Part shown: positions 1-9,728 of the stretch, in pieces
Layout of the letters: each line of letters starts with the position of its first letter
Position numbering within the stretch: position 1 is the first letter of the stretch
Assembly (NCBI GenBank): GCA_025200525.1
Contig: CM045760.1
Location: 42,241,932 to 42,305,931, forward strand
DNA length: 64,000 bases
Direction: 5' to 3'
Source of the DNA: Camellia lanceoleosa
Lineage: Eukaryota > Streptophyta > Magnoliopsida > Ericales > Theaceae
Translations under genes and position numbers: made by a program
Notes under the pieces: generated by a model
What the model was told of the DNA's origin: nothing
The model's input: only the letters and a program-made list of their open reading frames with translations
The model's database searches: none

Positions 1-93
1 AAATTTATTTAAGGATGTTGTTGTGCAAATTTTATTTCAAATTCCAATTAACTACCATTGTCTTTTGACTTATATTTGTCTTGCAATTTGTAG

Positions 94-415
94 TTGAAGG
101 TTGGTAATGGTGAAGATTGCATACCTCGTAATGGACGATGGAATTTTAACAAGAAGGTATTCCCTTGGTTTCATTATAATAATAGAAGAGAAGTGTTCCA
201 ACTTTAGGTGGAGGGTTGCAGAAATTGATAATTCTTTTACATTCACTATTTTGCTTAAATTTAGCAACTTTGTGAACTAATTTGGCAGTTACTTGTTCTT
301 GTTTTATTCTTTTAAAGCAACTCTTCACCCCCATCCGAATAGAATGGTGGGAAGTTGTCAACTTCTCTGCTCGTTGTGATACAAGTCATCTTTCCCGAGA
401 ACTTATTAACTGTGG
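94..415 (+). pseudogene. AGO4-clade Argonaute fragment, two exons
   Basis: Exon 94-156 follows a TTGTAG acceptor, ends at a GT donor, and gives 21 codons containing GNGEDCIPRNGRWNFN. A second exon from 318, after AAAG, gives IEWWEVVNFSARCD followed by TSHLSRELINCG, then runs into TAA at 420-422. Both match the linker between PAZ and PIWI of plant AGO4/AGO16-type Argonautes, which load 24-nt siRNAs for RNA-directed DNA methylation. The two exons are in phase (21 full codons, then a full codon), with a 161-bp intron kept, so capture was at DNA level. The rest of the gene (N, PAZ, MID, PIWI) is absent. It is a fragment, not a working gene, lying inside the presumed CACTA-1. Confidence 0.8.
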
Positions 416-962
416 GATATAAATGTTAGTTTAATGTGTGCAGGAGGTAAATAAGATGTGGGCAGGTTTTAGGTTATTACAGACAAGCACGATATCTACT
501 AGAGATGAGCTCTTTTTTTGACTCTTGTGCATCTAGATATTTGTAACACTATTTGATATGAATCTATTTCTTGTTGGATTTCATTTGGTATTTAAAAATG
601 GCATTTTAATGGATAGGATGTGCTTTTCAAGTTCATTGGTTGACAGCAATGCTAACCAATTTCTTATTCTCTAGTTGCTTTACATTCTTTATGAGTATTT
701 GGTTTCACTTTGCTTATAGTTATTTTGGCTAAGAATTTTTAGTAACTTACCTTGGTTGTATTCCAGAATGATCATGATCCATCCAAGTTAGTGGCAAGAG
801 ACTCCATGTGAGCTACTAAGGTATTTGGTCTCATGTCTTGCATTTTATGAAAATATTCATGTTGGCGTGTCACATATTGTATCCTGTCTTTGTCTGTGCT
901 TGTGTCCTTGCTTCTTAGCTCTACTGTTAATCATTTTTTTACTAGTTTTAGTTTCATCAATG
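416..962. other. Spacer with no supported gene
   Basis: AT-rich sequence between captured exons. A short open stretch after an AG at about 768 reads NDHDPSKLVARDSM then stops; it has exon-like character but I do not recognise it. Confidence 0.4.
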
Positions 963-1033
963 CAGCAGATTCTAACGCTGTATCTACTGAATGGGAAGTT
1001 GAGAGTGATGATGAAAGTGAGGAAGAATCTGAA
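963..1033 (+). pseudogene. Possible captured exon encoding an acidic stretch
   Basis: Between a TGCAG acceptor and a TGTAAGT donor at 1034, one frame reads ADSNAVSTEWEVESDDESE and further acidic residues. Splice sites and codon usage look exon-like, and the product would be a low-complexity acidic segment. It does not belong to the glutamine-synthetase-like exon that follows or to transportin, so its source gene is unknown. Acidic runs are common in unrelated proteins, so no function is assigned. Confidence 0.35.
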
Positions 1034-1798
1034 TGTAAGTTTCTTAAAACCAGAATGTGGCAGATCCTGTGCACTTTCTTATTGGCTATTCCCCCTTTGT
1101 AGTATTATTTATTTGAATATTAGATAATACTTTCCTTTCATTCAGCTCCACTTCTATCTTCATTACCTTCTTCCAGGTCTTATTTAACATTTATCCTATT
1201 AACTTGTAATTTTTCTTTTGAATTCCACTGCATGTTGTATGCTCTCCAAATTATTTTGAAGCCTTCTTTGGGTGCATTAGTATTTGGCATTGGCACAAAT
1301 GCACCTGAAGCTTCATTTGTTGTTTTCTCTTATATCTTTGTTTAGTTAGTAAAAAAAATATAACTATAAAGATGTGATGCCTGGGTTGCAAATTGTTCTT
1401 TTTCTTACTGGTTTTCTGTTTTATTAGTTCAGCTGACTTGTGACTTTTTGCATATTATTGTCCTTATGGTTTTGGTTCCACTTCCTGATATAATTCATGG
1501 TATTTGCTGTGTGGTATCTTGGTTTCTTTTGTGAAGATACTTTAATTTTACTTGATTTTGCTTTAACATCAAGGGTAAGAAATGCTGCTTTGAAGTTATA
1601 ATTAATCGTAAAAATAAAAATAAAATTCAGTTTGTTATTTATGTTTTGTTGTAATAGTTCATAAAAGCTCTGCAAGAGGATCTGTCAGCGTTAAAAATAC
1701 ACACTAAAAGTTGAACTTTACTCATTTCCTCACCTGCAGAATTTTCTTCTTCAAGCTATGTCTCTTAACTGTTGTCTTCATTTTTTTGTTTGCCCTAG
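1034..1798. other. AT-rich spacer (intron-like)
   Basis: T-rich intron-like DNA between two exon fragments; nothing else recognised. Confidence 0.4.
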
Positions 1799-1985
1799 GT
1801 ATGCATTAGATGATGTTGGTTCTCGATCTCATGTGCATCTCAGTTTGCGGGAAAATGGGAAAAATATATTTATGGCATCTGGTGGACACTAAGCATGGAA
1901 TGTCGAAGGTTGGAGAAGAGTTCATGGCAGGGGTTTTAAATCATCTTCCTTCAATTCTGGCCTTTACGGCTCCACTTCCAAACAG
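1799..1985 (+). pseudogene. Nodulin/glutamine-synthetase-like (NodGS type) exon with a frameshift
   Basis: The exon is bounded by CCCTAG and a GT donor at 1986. It first reads YALDDVGSRSHVHLSLRENG and NIFMASGG in one frame, then changes frame near 1890 to KHGMSKVGEEFMAGVL and HLPSILAFTAPLPN. This is the C-terminal glutamine-synthetase catalytic domain of plant NodGS/FluG-like proteins, including the residues around the glutamate-binding HVH and the ATP-site region. Parents have GGSSKHGMS where this copy has GGH followed by a stop, so a small deletion broke the frame. Only one exon is present, in the same orientation as the Argonaute and transportin pieces. Non-functional captured fragment. 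Confidence 0.82.
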
Positions 1986-2147
1986 GTTTTTAATTTTTTC
2001 TTATAATTTTGATGATTCTTGTGCAAAACATGTGTCAGAGTTGAACCCATATGAATTACCAAATTCTGCATAGATAAACAAAAAGAACTAAGAGAAAAAA
2101 GAAAGAAAGAAAAAATGCTAGTTTAAAAGCCTTATTGAGAAATGCTA

Positions 2148-2297
2148 GAGACCCACAATTTAAGTTCCACGATTCGCCTACAATGACAGGGAAAGGGAGT
2201 TGGGCCTTACATGGTTGGGTTTATGACAAATCAAAAGTTGACAAATAAACTGCCATGTCATTGTGGGTACAATTGTGAGATTTAAATTGCGAGTCTC
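2148..2297. mobile_element. Small MITE with ~40-bp imperfect terminal inverted repeats
   Basis: The left side starts GAGACCCACAATTTAAG and the complement of the right side starts GAGACTCGCAATTTAAA; similarity continues through a shared ACAATGACA for about 40 bp, and may extend outward to about 2140 and 2303. The 150-bp unit is almost wholly hairpin. No clear TSD was found, so the superfamily is open. Confidence 0.6.
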
Positions 2298-2607
2298 AAT
2301 ATTTTTCCAATTTTGTAACTCTCCTTTTTCATGCCAAGAAGAAGAAAGAAAAAAAGAAACAAATTTGATCAATTATTTTAACACTAAGGAGTTGTGGGCT
2401 ATGCTCTAAGAGATGGGTCATCAGGTGTTTGAGATGGCTGTGCGGATGTATTAGTTGCATGTGGAAATTTCAATAGAATCATGTATATTATATATATGAC
2501 TTTTGCTTCAACTAGTTTTCATTGCCATATAACTGAACCATGGGGGTATAGAATTAACTTTATTTTTTAACATTGTAATTGTTGGTATAAAAAAAATTCA
2601 GGTTGAG

Positions 2608-2751
2608 ATAATGGTATCAGTCTTGGTGCTTCTCTATATACTGCAACAAATTCTGATCAAAAAGTCGTAAAGGATTGGAACGCATCTTTTCAAGCCCATC
2701 TAGTTGCAGCTTATTTTGTTCCTCCAGCAAATTGCAGAAGCAGTAAATCAG
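2608..2751 (+). pseudogene. Possible captured exon, source gene unrecognised
   Basis: One frame stays open with SLGASLYTATNSDQ, VVKDWNASFQAHL and VAAYFVPPANCRSS, ending at a GT donor at 2752. The residue mix looks protein-coding, but I cannot name the family. The upstream acceptor is uncertain: a TTCAG at 2597-2601 would leave a stop in this frame. Confidence 0.35.
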
Positions 2752-3160
2752 GTTTGAGCTACTTTCTTTCCTAAAATATTTTTTGCAGTTTGGTATTTTG
2801 CATCAAACTTTTTGTTTTTGCCCTAATTTTCTCCTACTTATTGAGGAAAATGACAGAAACAATTATTGACATAAAAATGAAAGATAAAGCAGAACTGTGG
2901 AGTTTCTATTGTCAAAAAAGTATACTTTTGTTGAAATGCTACATATTTACAGTTGAACTGTGGAAAGTTAGCTGTAATCTTGTTATTGAAACTAAAAATA
3001 TTCAAAATTTCCCCTGAATTAAAAGGTGTGGTTGCTGGGGCAGCACAATTTTTAAAGCATGACCCTCTAGTGGTAAGGGTCATTGCTTGGTGTGACTTAA
3101 AGCTTGGTCCACTAGGCATCAAAATGTGGGTTTGAATATGAGATCAACCACTTCATGCAA
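2752..3160. other. Spacer with no supported gene
   Basis: AT-rich; short overlapping open frames on both strands, none with recognisable residues. Confidence 0.4.
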
Positions 3161-3398
3161 ATAAAACTGGAGGTTGCCTTTGTAACCAATCAACCATTCC
3201 ACCACCCTTGATTTTGTTTATTTGGCCTTTATTTTTTCAGTTGAAAATTTCAATGTAACAAATTCAACATAGGCACCATATAAAACTGGAGGTTGGCTTG
3301 GTAACCAGTCAACCATTCCACCACCCTTGATTTTGTTTATTTGGCCTCTATTTTTTCAATTGAAAATTTCAATGCAACAAATTCAACATAGGCACTAT
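3161..3398. repeat. Tandem duplication, two units of ~119 bp
   Basis: ATAAAACTGGAGGTTG at 3161 recurs at 3280, and the following ~105 bases (CCATTCCACCACCCTTG, TTATTTGGCC, TTCAACATAGGCAC) repeat with only a few substitutions. The high identity suggests a recent local duplication. Confidence 0.85.
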
Positions 3399-4399
3399 AT
3401 CCAAGTTATGGCTTTCATACGCAATTATGAGATTCTTTGTTTGGATTATTCCTAGAAAATTAAAAGTTCGAATGTTGAGCTGTAGTGCATTTGATTCCAG
3501 CAACTTTCACATATGTTTTCATTGATGAACTCAAGTAGGTTCCATCATTGGTTGTTGACGTCTGAGGCTAAACATGATAACTTATTTATGTTGAAACAAA
3601 TCATTTCCACCGTGCTAAAGCATCATCACAACACATGGGGATGAGTTTAGTTTATTATAGATCTTTGCTTAAGAGTGGTTAGAATGGATGACTTGTAAAA
3701 GAAAATCGTTAGAAAGGCTGGTTAACGTAAAGTTTTAGTGGATTTCCAGTGGCAAAAGTGTATAAAAGCTTTATAAAATGTTTATAGTAAAAGAATATGG
3801 TCTCTAATACCCTGGATGGTATGGAAGGAAGGTTAATCTTAGAAATGGTTGAATGAAACTCAGAATCATAATCTTTGCAACACTAAGATTGATAATTTGT
3901 TGATTACAAATTCTCTGACTCTTCTGAATGAAAAATACGGATTCTTTTGGGTTTTCTGTTACTGGAAAAATTCTGACCATTCCTAATCCCTTACCTAATG
4001 TTATCCGCATACTTCAATAATACATGGAACAACATTGCAATTATAATGATGTGTGCCTTGATTAATTGATCCGAAAGACTTCAATTCTTTATGTTATTTT
4101 TTAGAACAAATCTTCTGTATTGGATCATCCCATATACCTAACTGAACAGGAACCAGTAGATGCAAAGTAAATACTTAGTCATTTCCTAGGCCTTTGATTT
4201 GTGCCACAGTTCATTGGTGAGATAGGTGCATTTGATTGCTAAGCATCTCATTTCTTTCATGTCTATGTTTATTATTTGGGGCATATGTTTCTTGTTGGTT
4301 TCCTTTTTGAATCAATAGTAAATGGGGTGCACAAATTTATCAACAATGCCCTTTCCTAGACTAGAAGTATTTTGACATTTTCTAAACTAATAATTTCAG
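3399..4399. other. Spacer with no supported gene
   Basis: AT-rich DNA leading to the transportin exons; I see no coding or repeat structure. Confidence 0.4.
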
Positions 4400-4700
4400 G
4401 TTCGTCAAGAAATTTCTCCAATATTGATGACAGTCATTTCTTGCTTGATCCCGATTCTTCAACATGCTGAGGTGATTGTTTCTTTGCTATTTTCCAGTCA
4501 TGCATGTGTATGTGTGCACACACTTGTGGGCATAGGTGTATGTTTCGGACTGTTGTCTCTAATTAATTACATTTCTTGATGTTGAGCAGGAGCTCAATAA
4601 GTCACTTATAGAAAATAGTGCTACAACGCTGGGTCGAGTTGCCTGGGTTTATCCAGGGGTTGTATCACCACACATAGAGCATTGTCTTAGGAGTTTTTGA
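4400..4700 (+). pseudogene. Transportin-1 (importin beta family) fragment, two exons
   Basis: Exon 4400-4471 (TTTCAG acceptor, GTGATT donor) encodes VRQEISPILMTVISC and LIPILQHAE. The next exon, from 4590 after GAGCAG, encodes ELNKSLIENSATTLGRVAW, then VYPGVVSPHIEHCLRSF and a stop at 4698-4700. This is a HEAT-repeat region near the C terminus of transportin-1, the nuclear import receptor for PY-NLS cargo. The exons join in phase. Plant parents keep a Trp where this copy diverges (the 'EHF/Q-W' stretch), and the remaining C-terminal repeats are missing. It is a captured fragment; the retained intron excludes a processed retrocopy. Confidence 0.85.
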
Positions 4701-5101
4701 GTTGTTTGGGAAAAGATTGAAAGCTGGAGAAGGGGGTGGGATGGAAAACTTATGTTTGGGTCCCATATTATAGTGACAGGTTGATGTAGTTGCATCTCTA
4801 TTGATGGCTAATAAGAGGGGATCTCTGCCAACCGCATAACTATATTGACTTTGTCCGATCTCTATCTCTGCAGATTATTGGAAAAGGTGCTTCATATATG
4901 TGTGTATTTGATGCACACTACTCTTTACATGTAACATGACATTTTTTTATTTTTCTATATGATGAAATTTAGAGAACAGAAATGTAGCCTTCAGCTTTTT
5001 GTTCTTTGATTGGAAGATGACATTCAAATAATAGAAATTCTTTAGGGGGCCAAATTGCTATTCATTTATGTGCCTCTTGGTATTCTAGTTTTGCACGATG
5101 G

Positions 5102-5103
<2 letters not shown>

Positions 5104-5136
<33 letters not shown>
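5104..5136 (+). repeat. (GA)n microsatellite
   Basis: About 16 GA dinucleotides followed by an A-run, next to the CACTA-1 subterminal region. Confidence 0.9.
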
Positions 5137-5143
<7 letters not shown>

Positions 5144-5149
5144 AAAAGG

Positions 5150-5395
5150 TGGCGTTTTTGAAAAAACGTCATTAAATGACGTCATACGTTAGTCTGTGAT
5201 GGAAGTTATAACGGAAGTCAAATATTTTGCGGCGTTTTAAAAAACGCCGTCTAATGTTTTTAGCGACGTTTTTCAAACGTCGTAGAGCTATTGCGACGGC
5301 CGTATCAGCGGCGTAAACATTAAACGTCGCTGTACCTTTTTATGGCATTTTTCAAGCTTTTAGCGGCGTTTTTAAAACTCCAATTTCCTGTAGTG
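5150..5395. repeat. CACTA-1 subterminal repeat array and terminus
   Basis: Degenerate copies of GGCGTTTTTNAAACGTC occur in both orientations (for example GCGGCGTTTTAAAAAACGCCG at 5231 is itself a hairpin), closing with CCTGTAGTG. Subterminal repeats of this kind bind CACTA transposase (family knowledge). Confidence 0.75.
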
Positions 5396-5789
5396 AGGTT
5401 CTAGTAGTTTGTAACAACTTAATGAGTTGATGGTCAATAAATTATTATTTCAACTGATCTTAAAAGTTCTTGTTGGCAAAAAAAAACACCATCAGGCTTG
5501 AAAAAATCCAATTCAACTGTTTTTGGCAAACCCAATTGGCATAAAAAATAAATAAATAAAACAAAATTTTAAATTTTAAAAAATTAAGTAATAAAAAAAA
5601 TTAATTAATTAATTAAAAAAAACACACACACTTTAGGCACTGGCTTATTTTTCCTTGTCAAAAGCCTAATGGACAAACTACTCCAATTATTTTTTGATGT
5701 TATCAAAAAGGCCAATGCACATTAGCGACAATAGGGCTTAGAATGCATTACTTCATGGGCCATTAGTTATTTTCAATAAAATAGTTAAA
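5396..5789. other. AT-rich spacer
   Basis: Contains AAAT and TTAA simple runs near 5540-5620; no gene or clear element. Confidence 0.5.
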
Positions 5790-6890
5790 AAGTTGGGCAC
5801 CTTCTAAATGCCCCCACCTAATATTTTGGACCCTTGCTAAATAATTTTGAAATTTGTAAAATTTCTTTGAAAATCCATTTAATACCAAAACTATCCTCAT
5901 CCTTAACTTCAAAACCCTAACCTCGCACTCAACCCACCCACCTCCTGTTCTACTTGTCTCATCATTTCCCACCACTCACCACCTATTGTCTTGTCGCTAC
6001 TGCACCACCACATGTTACCCCCTCTCTTCTATCCCCTACCATCCTTAATTCCTGCCCTCCTCTCTCCAATCGTTCAACAACCCCCTAACTAACCTCCAAC
6101 CCCTTATTCTATCTGACACCCCTCTACAAGTTCCTTACCTCTCTTACTCTTTTGCACTCCATTCCTCCTCCAACCCTGTACAACTCCTTCATTACCCTAT
6201 CCTTCATATCTCCTTCTTTGTTACCCCTACCCTTCTTTACCTTGATGCCTTTCTCACATTTCATCAACAAATCACCTCACCCCATCCCTTTTCTGCACCC
6301 CTATTTTTATTTTTATTTTTCATTCCTCTCGTTCAAACAATCTATGTCAAACCATTGACCTATGTTTCGTTCTTTTTTGTTGAACGAAGGGAAAACGCCT
6401 GGTTTCATCTCGTAGAAAAATCTAATTCTTTGTTTGTGATATGTAACCCTAAGCACTAAGGGTGCAATACAACTAAAATGCGAAAGTCATGGCGGTGAAA
6501 GGAAGAGGCTAGGGTGGTCGTAACAATGACAAAAAAAAAAAAAGGGCTAAGAATGGTGGTTGGGTGTTGGTCCAAAGGTTTGGTTATGGTTACTAATGTG
6601 TTGAGAGTAGAGGTGTGGATAGATAAGGATATATGAATGGACATAAGAAGTTGAATGCTAGGGAGAGACTAGGGCGGTAGGGGAGCTGTTGTGGTGACAG
6701 TAGTGATATGGGTAGACGTTAGTGGTAATTCTTGCCAAAGTGGGGTTGGGAGAAGGTGGGGGTCCAAAAAATATAGAAATGTTGTCTTGTTAGTGAATTT
6801 GCTTTGCTAAATAATCGTATTTAAAAAATTATGAGATGGTTAGGGGTCTAAAGATATTATGTAGGGGCATTTAGAAACTCTCAAAAGCTA
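5790..6890. mobile_element. ~1.1-kb element with long imperfect inverted ends
   Basis: TTCTAAATGCCCCCACCTAA near 5806 is matched in reverse complement by the segment ending near 6882 (TTTCTAAATGCCCC, then TACATAATAT). Similarity continues about 55 bp inward. The interior is strand-asymmetric: C/T-rich at 5880-6340 and G-rich at 6470-6770, consistent with a partial fold-back. No transposase and no unambiguous TSD; borders are approximate. Confidence 0.5.
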
Positions 6891-7223
6891 GCAAGGTTAC
6901 CATATATGCTTATGCTAAAAAACCATTAAAAAGCCAAAAAAATTGAAGTGTGCTAAATAAATTAGTTTTTTTGGCAAACTAGATTTAGCCAAATAAACTA
7001 ATTTTAGCTAACTAAAACGGCTAATATGAGAGCAGACAATACATCATGTGTTCAGACTTTATCTCCTAGCCAATAATTACAATCCTTATATATATTTGAC
7101 ATGCTTATGGAGAAGAGTCTAACCACATATGAGAAGGTGTGTTGAAGATATAAATAACAAAATTATCCATCTCACTAACAACTTAAATTTTTAAAAAATT
7201 TGGTAATAGCAATTTATCATAGT
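6891..7223. other. AT-rich spacer
   Basis: No gene or clear repeat seen. Confidence 0.4.
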
Positions 7224-7296
7224 CGAACAAAATAATATTGTTTCCTCTAAGGGATCATCTGAACAAAATAATATTGTTTCCTATAAGGGGTCATCC
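7224..7296. repeat. Tandem repeat, two units of ~37 bp
   Basis: GAACAAAATAATATTG at 7224 recurs immediately at 7261, and the units differ at a couple of positions. Confidence 0.85.
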
Positions 7297-7556
7297 AAGT
7301 TGATAAATAGGTATGTTTTTTCTCACATTATTCATGTGAGTTCGAATACACTCTAATTTAATTGGTCATTGGTTCAAGAGGTGACTTTTGAATCTTAAGT
7401 TTACCTTTTTTGGATGGGAGATAGATTTTCAATATTCTACATAACAAATGCCATATCTAAAGGCAACCAACTACATAAAAAGATGTAATATAATATGTAG
7501 AGAATTAGCATAAAATAATATGTTAAAAACATCAAAAATGAATCTCTCTCCCTCAC

Positions 7557-7642
7557 CATCATTCCCAGCACCATTAGGAGCTCCATACCATGTTGCTACA
7601 GTTGATGACCAACCAGAAGTAGATTGAATTGCTGATCACGAA
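7557..7642 (-). pseudogene. Beta-expansin first-exon relic (tandem EXPB duplicate)
   Basis: On the minus strand one frame reads AIQSTSGWSSTVATWYG, then APNGAGNDG, ending G|GTGAGG at 7557. This is the start of the expansin double-psi barrel (TWYGxxxGAGxDG). The exon ends at the same codon position as exon 1 of the intact EXPB at 13639, so the splice site is conserved. Upstream the frame hits TGA, and the signal-peptide part is not recognisable. Exons 2-4 are absent from the sequence below. Copia-D lies 77 bp upstream. Same orientation and family as the intact EXPB, so a decayed tandem copy is the simplest reading. Confidence 0.75.
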
Positions 7643-7719
7643 AAGAAAGCTACAAAGGTAAAGAGAGTGTGAAGGTGATTAAGAAAATAAGCCTTTTTTT
7701 TTTTTTTTTGGCTTCCTTT

Positions 7720-7951
7720 TGAAGAATTATTGATATTGAATATACTTTCTTGACTTCCTCTGCTCACTTACAATGACATATATACATATCAGATACAAGA
7801 TATAATGCTAACAACCTAACTAACTAACCACCTCTAACTAACTTTGTTATAACATATGATCACGTGTGACACGGTACACCATATACTAACTACTCCATTG
7901 TGATCTGCTAGATCTGTTGGATTATGATCTGCAGATGGTCGTTCTCTATCA
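7720..7951 (-). repeat. Copia-D 3' LTR
   Basis: 232 bp; the 260-bp partner has an extra ~28-bp tandem segment around 9645-9690, plus scattered substitutions. Confidence 0.9.
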
Positions 7952-9426
7952 TCCCCTATCAAGCGCATGGACAAAGGGGAGACCATGAGCTTGTGAGTCA
8001 AATGAGAGAAGCGAGCAGTGGAAAGGGGCTTGGTGAAAATGTCAGCCAACTGGTCTGTTGTGGGAACATAATTGAGAATGAGTTGGTGGGCTGCAACTTT
8101 GTCGCGAACAAAATGACAGTCGACTTCGATGTGTTTGGATCTGCTACGAAACACTGGATTGGTGGCCAAGAATATAGAGGACAGGTTATCACACCATAAG
8201 ATGGGAGGAGAGGTGTGAGGAACAGAGAAATCAACAAGCAACATTTGAAGCCAAGTTAACTCTACTGCAGTATAAGCTAAATAGCGGTACTCTGCTTCGG
8301 TGGAAGAGCGAGATACTGTCGATTGCTTTTTGGAAGACCATGAAATAAGATTGTTGCCCAAGTAAACACAATAGCCAGAAGTAGAACATCTGTCAACCGG
8401 ATCCCCAGTACAATTGGAATCACTATATGCTTGTAAACCAAAATGACTAGAAGTAAAATGAACACCATGGGCCAATGTGCCTTTCACATATCTTAGAATG
8501 CGTTTAACTAATGAGAAATGACCCACCATGGGGGAGTGCATGAATTGACAGGCTTGATTCACAGCATAAGACAACTCGGGTCTGGTGATTGTAGGATATT
8601 GAAGGGCCCCAACAACGCTACGATAAAGAAAAGGTTGGGAGCATGGCAGAGAAGAACCGCGATTATTATGATAAGAAGTGAAACCTTTTGATGACTGAGA
8701 ATCCTTCATTGTTGCATAGGCAATAGTAAGAGCAAAGGACTGTTTTATTTTTCCTTCAATGTGAATTTTTTCTAAACATAGTAAGGATGAAAGCTCATCT
8801 ATGGATATGCTCTCTGTTCTTGCTCGAATTGCAATTTTTAATGAATCATATTCCGTAGGTAATCAATTCAAAGTAATAAGAACAATGTCTTCATCTTCAA
8901 GAAATGAGGAAGCAATGCTAAGTTGATCAACAAGAGTTTTAATGCTTTTAAAATATACCTCCATTGAGTCAGAATTTTTCTAGACGAAGTTTAATTTGTT
9001 CTTAAGCTTATGGATATGTGACCTTGATAGAGTTGTAAATCATTTGGCTAATGCAAACCAAATTTCTGAACTAGTTTGAAGATAAAGAACAGTGGTGAAG
9101 ATAACAGGCAAGAGAGTGGCTGTAATGCAGCTTATTAAATGTGAATCAATCATCTTCCATTGAAGTGCTTTAGGATTGCACATTTCTACACCAGATGAAT
9201 TGCGGATACAGTCCACTGGACATGGATACGAGCCATCAACAAATTTCAACAGATCGGTAGCACGAAGAATGTTCTTCATTTGACTGCTCCAGATGATGAA
9301 ATTTGTATTATCTAGTTTTACAGTCACAAGAGAACTCAGATTAGAGACCAGCATATTGAGATTCGAAGAGATCGCAGTTGAAGAAGATGAAGATGATGGA
9401 GGAATCACCATTGGAGATGACGCCAT
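7834..9426 (-). pseudogene. Copia-D gag-RNase H remnant
   Basis: The ATG at 9426 starts a gag N terminus (Ser-rich leader, then LDNTNFIIWSSQMKNILRA). The same frame continues past stops near 9040 and 8980 into gag core residues (IASSFLEDEDIVLITL). At about 8709 it joins directly to the polyprotein C-terminal part: YRSVVGALQYPTITRPELSY, then RNase H motifs STSGYCVYLG, SSTEAEYR, LWCDNLSS and SRSKHIEVDCHFVRD. Zinc knuckle, protease, integrase and most of the reverse transcriptase are missing, so one deletion of about 3 kb removed them in frame. The C-terminal frame runs through the PPT into the LTR and stops at 7834. No autonomous function is possible. Confidence 0.85.
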
Positions 9427-9463
9427 TAGAGATGCTCATTGGAGCTTCAATGCTCTGATACCA

Positions 9464-9723
9464 TGAAGACTTATTGATATTAAATATACTTTCTTGATTT
9501 CCTCTACTCACTTACAATGATACATATACATATCAGATACAAGATATAATGCTAACAACCTAACTAACTAACCACCTCTAACTAACTTTGTTATAGCATA
9601 TGATCACATGTGACACAGTACACCATATACTAAACTACTCCATTGTGATCTGCTAGATTATGAACTGCATTGTGATCTACTGGATCTACTGGATTATGAT
9701 CTGCAGATGGTCATTCTCTATCA
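9464..9723 (-). repeat. Copia-D 5' LTR
   Basis: 260 bp, begins TGATAGAGAATG on the minus strand and is followed by the PBS at 9452-9463. Confidence 0.9.
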
Positions 9724-9728
9724 CCTTT

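Larger units (their letters stand above)
1..5395. mobile_element. CACTA-1: right end of a gene-fragment-carrying CACTA transposon (left end outside window)
   Basis: The right terminus reads CTGTAGTG ending at 5395; its complement starts CACTACAGGAAATTGG, a CACTA-superfamily end. Inside it, about 5150-5390 is filled with repeats of GCGGCGTTTT and ACGTCG in both orientations, as expected of CACTA subterminal repeats. Upstream lie exon-intron fragments of at least three unrelated genes (Argonaute, glutamine-synthetase-like, transportin). The left end and TSD are not visible, so assigning everything from base 1 to this element is inference; the terminus itself is clear. No transposase is seen. 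Confidence 0.55.
7720..9723 (-). mobile_element. Copia-D: internally deleted Ty1-copia retrotransposon with both LTRs
   Basis: Two LTRs (7720-7951 and 9464-9723) are in direct orientation, TG...CA on the minus strand. A perfect 5-bp TSD CCTTT lies at 7715-7719 and 9724-9728. Next to the 5' LTR (right side) the minus strand reads TGGTATCAGAGC, the primer-binding site for initiator tRNA-Met. Before the 3' LTR is a polypurine tract ending ATAGGGGA. The element is 2.0 kb; full-length relatives are about 5 kb. It retains cis sequences but only gag and the RNase H end. Confidence 0.93.

Noticed and set aside
825..1127. Plus-strand frame of 100 codons
   Set aside because: Spans an intron-like T-rich region; only 963-1033 looks exon-like and in a different frame.
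1..5395. Helitron as the carrier of the captured exons
   Set aside because: The visible terminus is CTGTAGTG with subterminal repeats (CACTA type); no CTRR end hairpin was seen.
6152..6644. Small open frames on both strands
   Set aside because: Low-complexity C/T- or G-rich interior of an inverted-repeat element, no recognisable protein text.
7924..8199. Plus-strand frame of 91 codons
   Set aside because: Antisense shadow of the Copia-D RNase H region.
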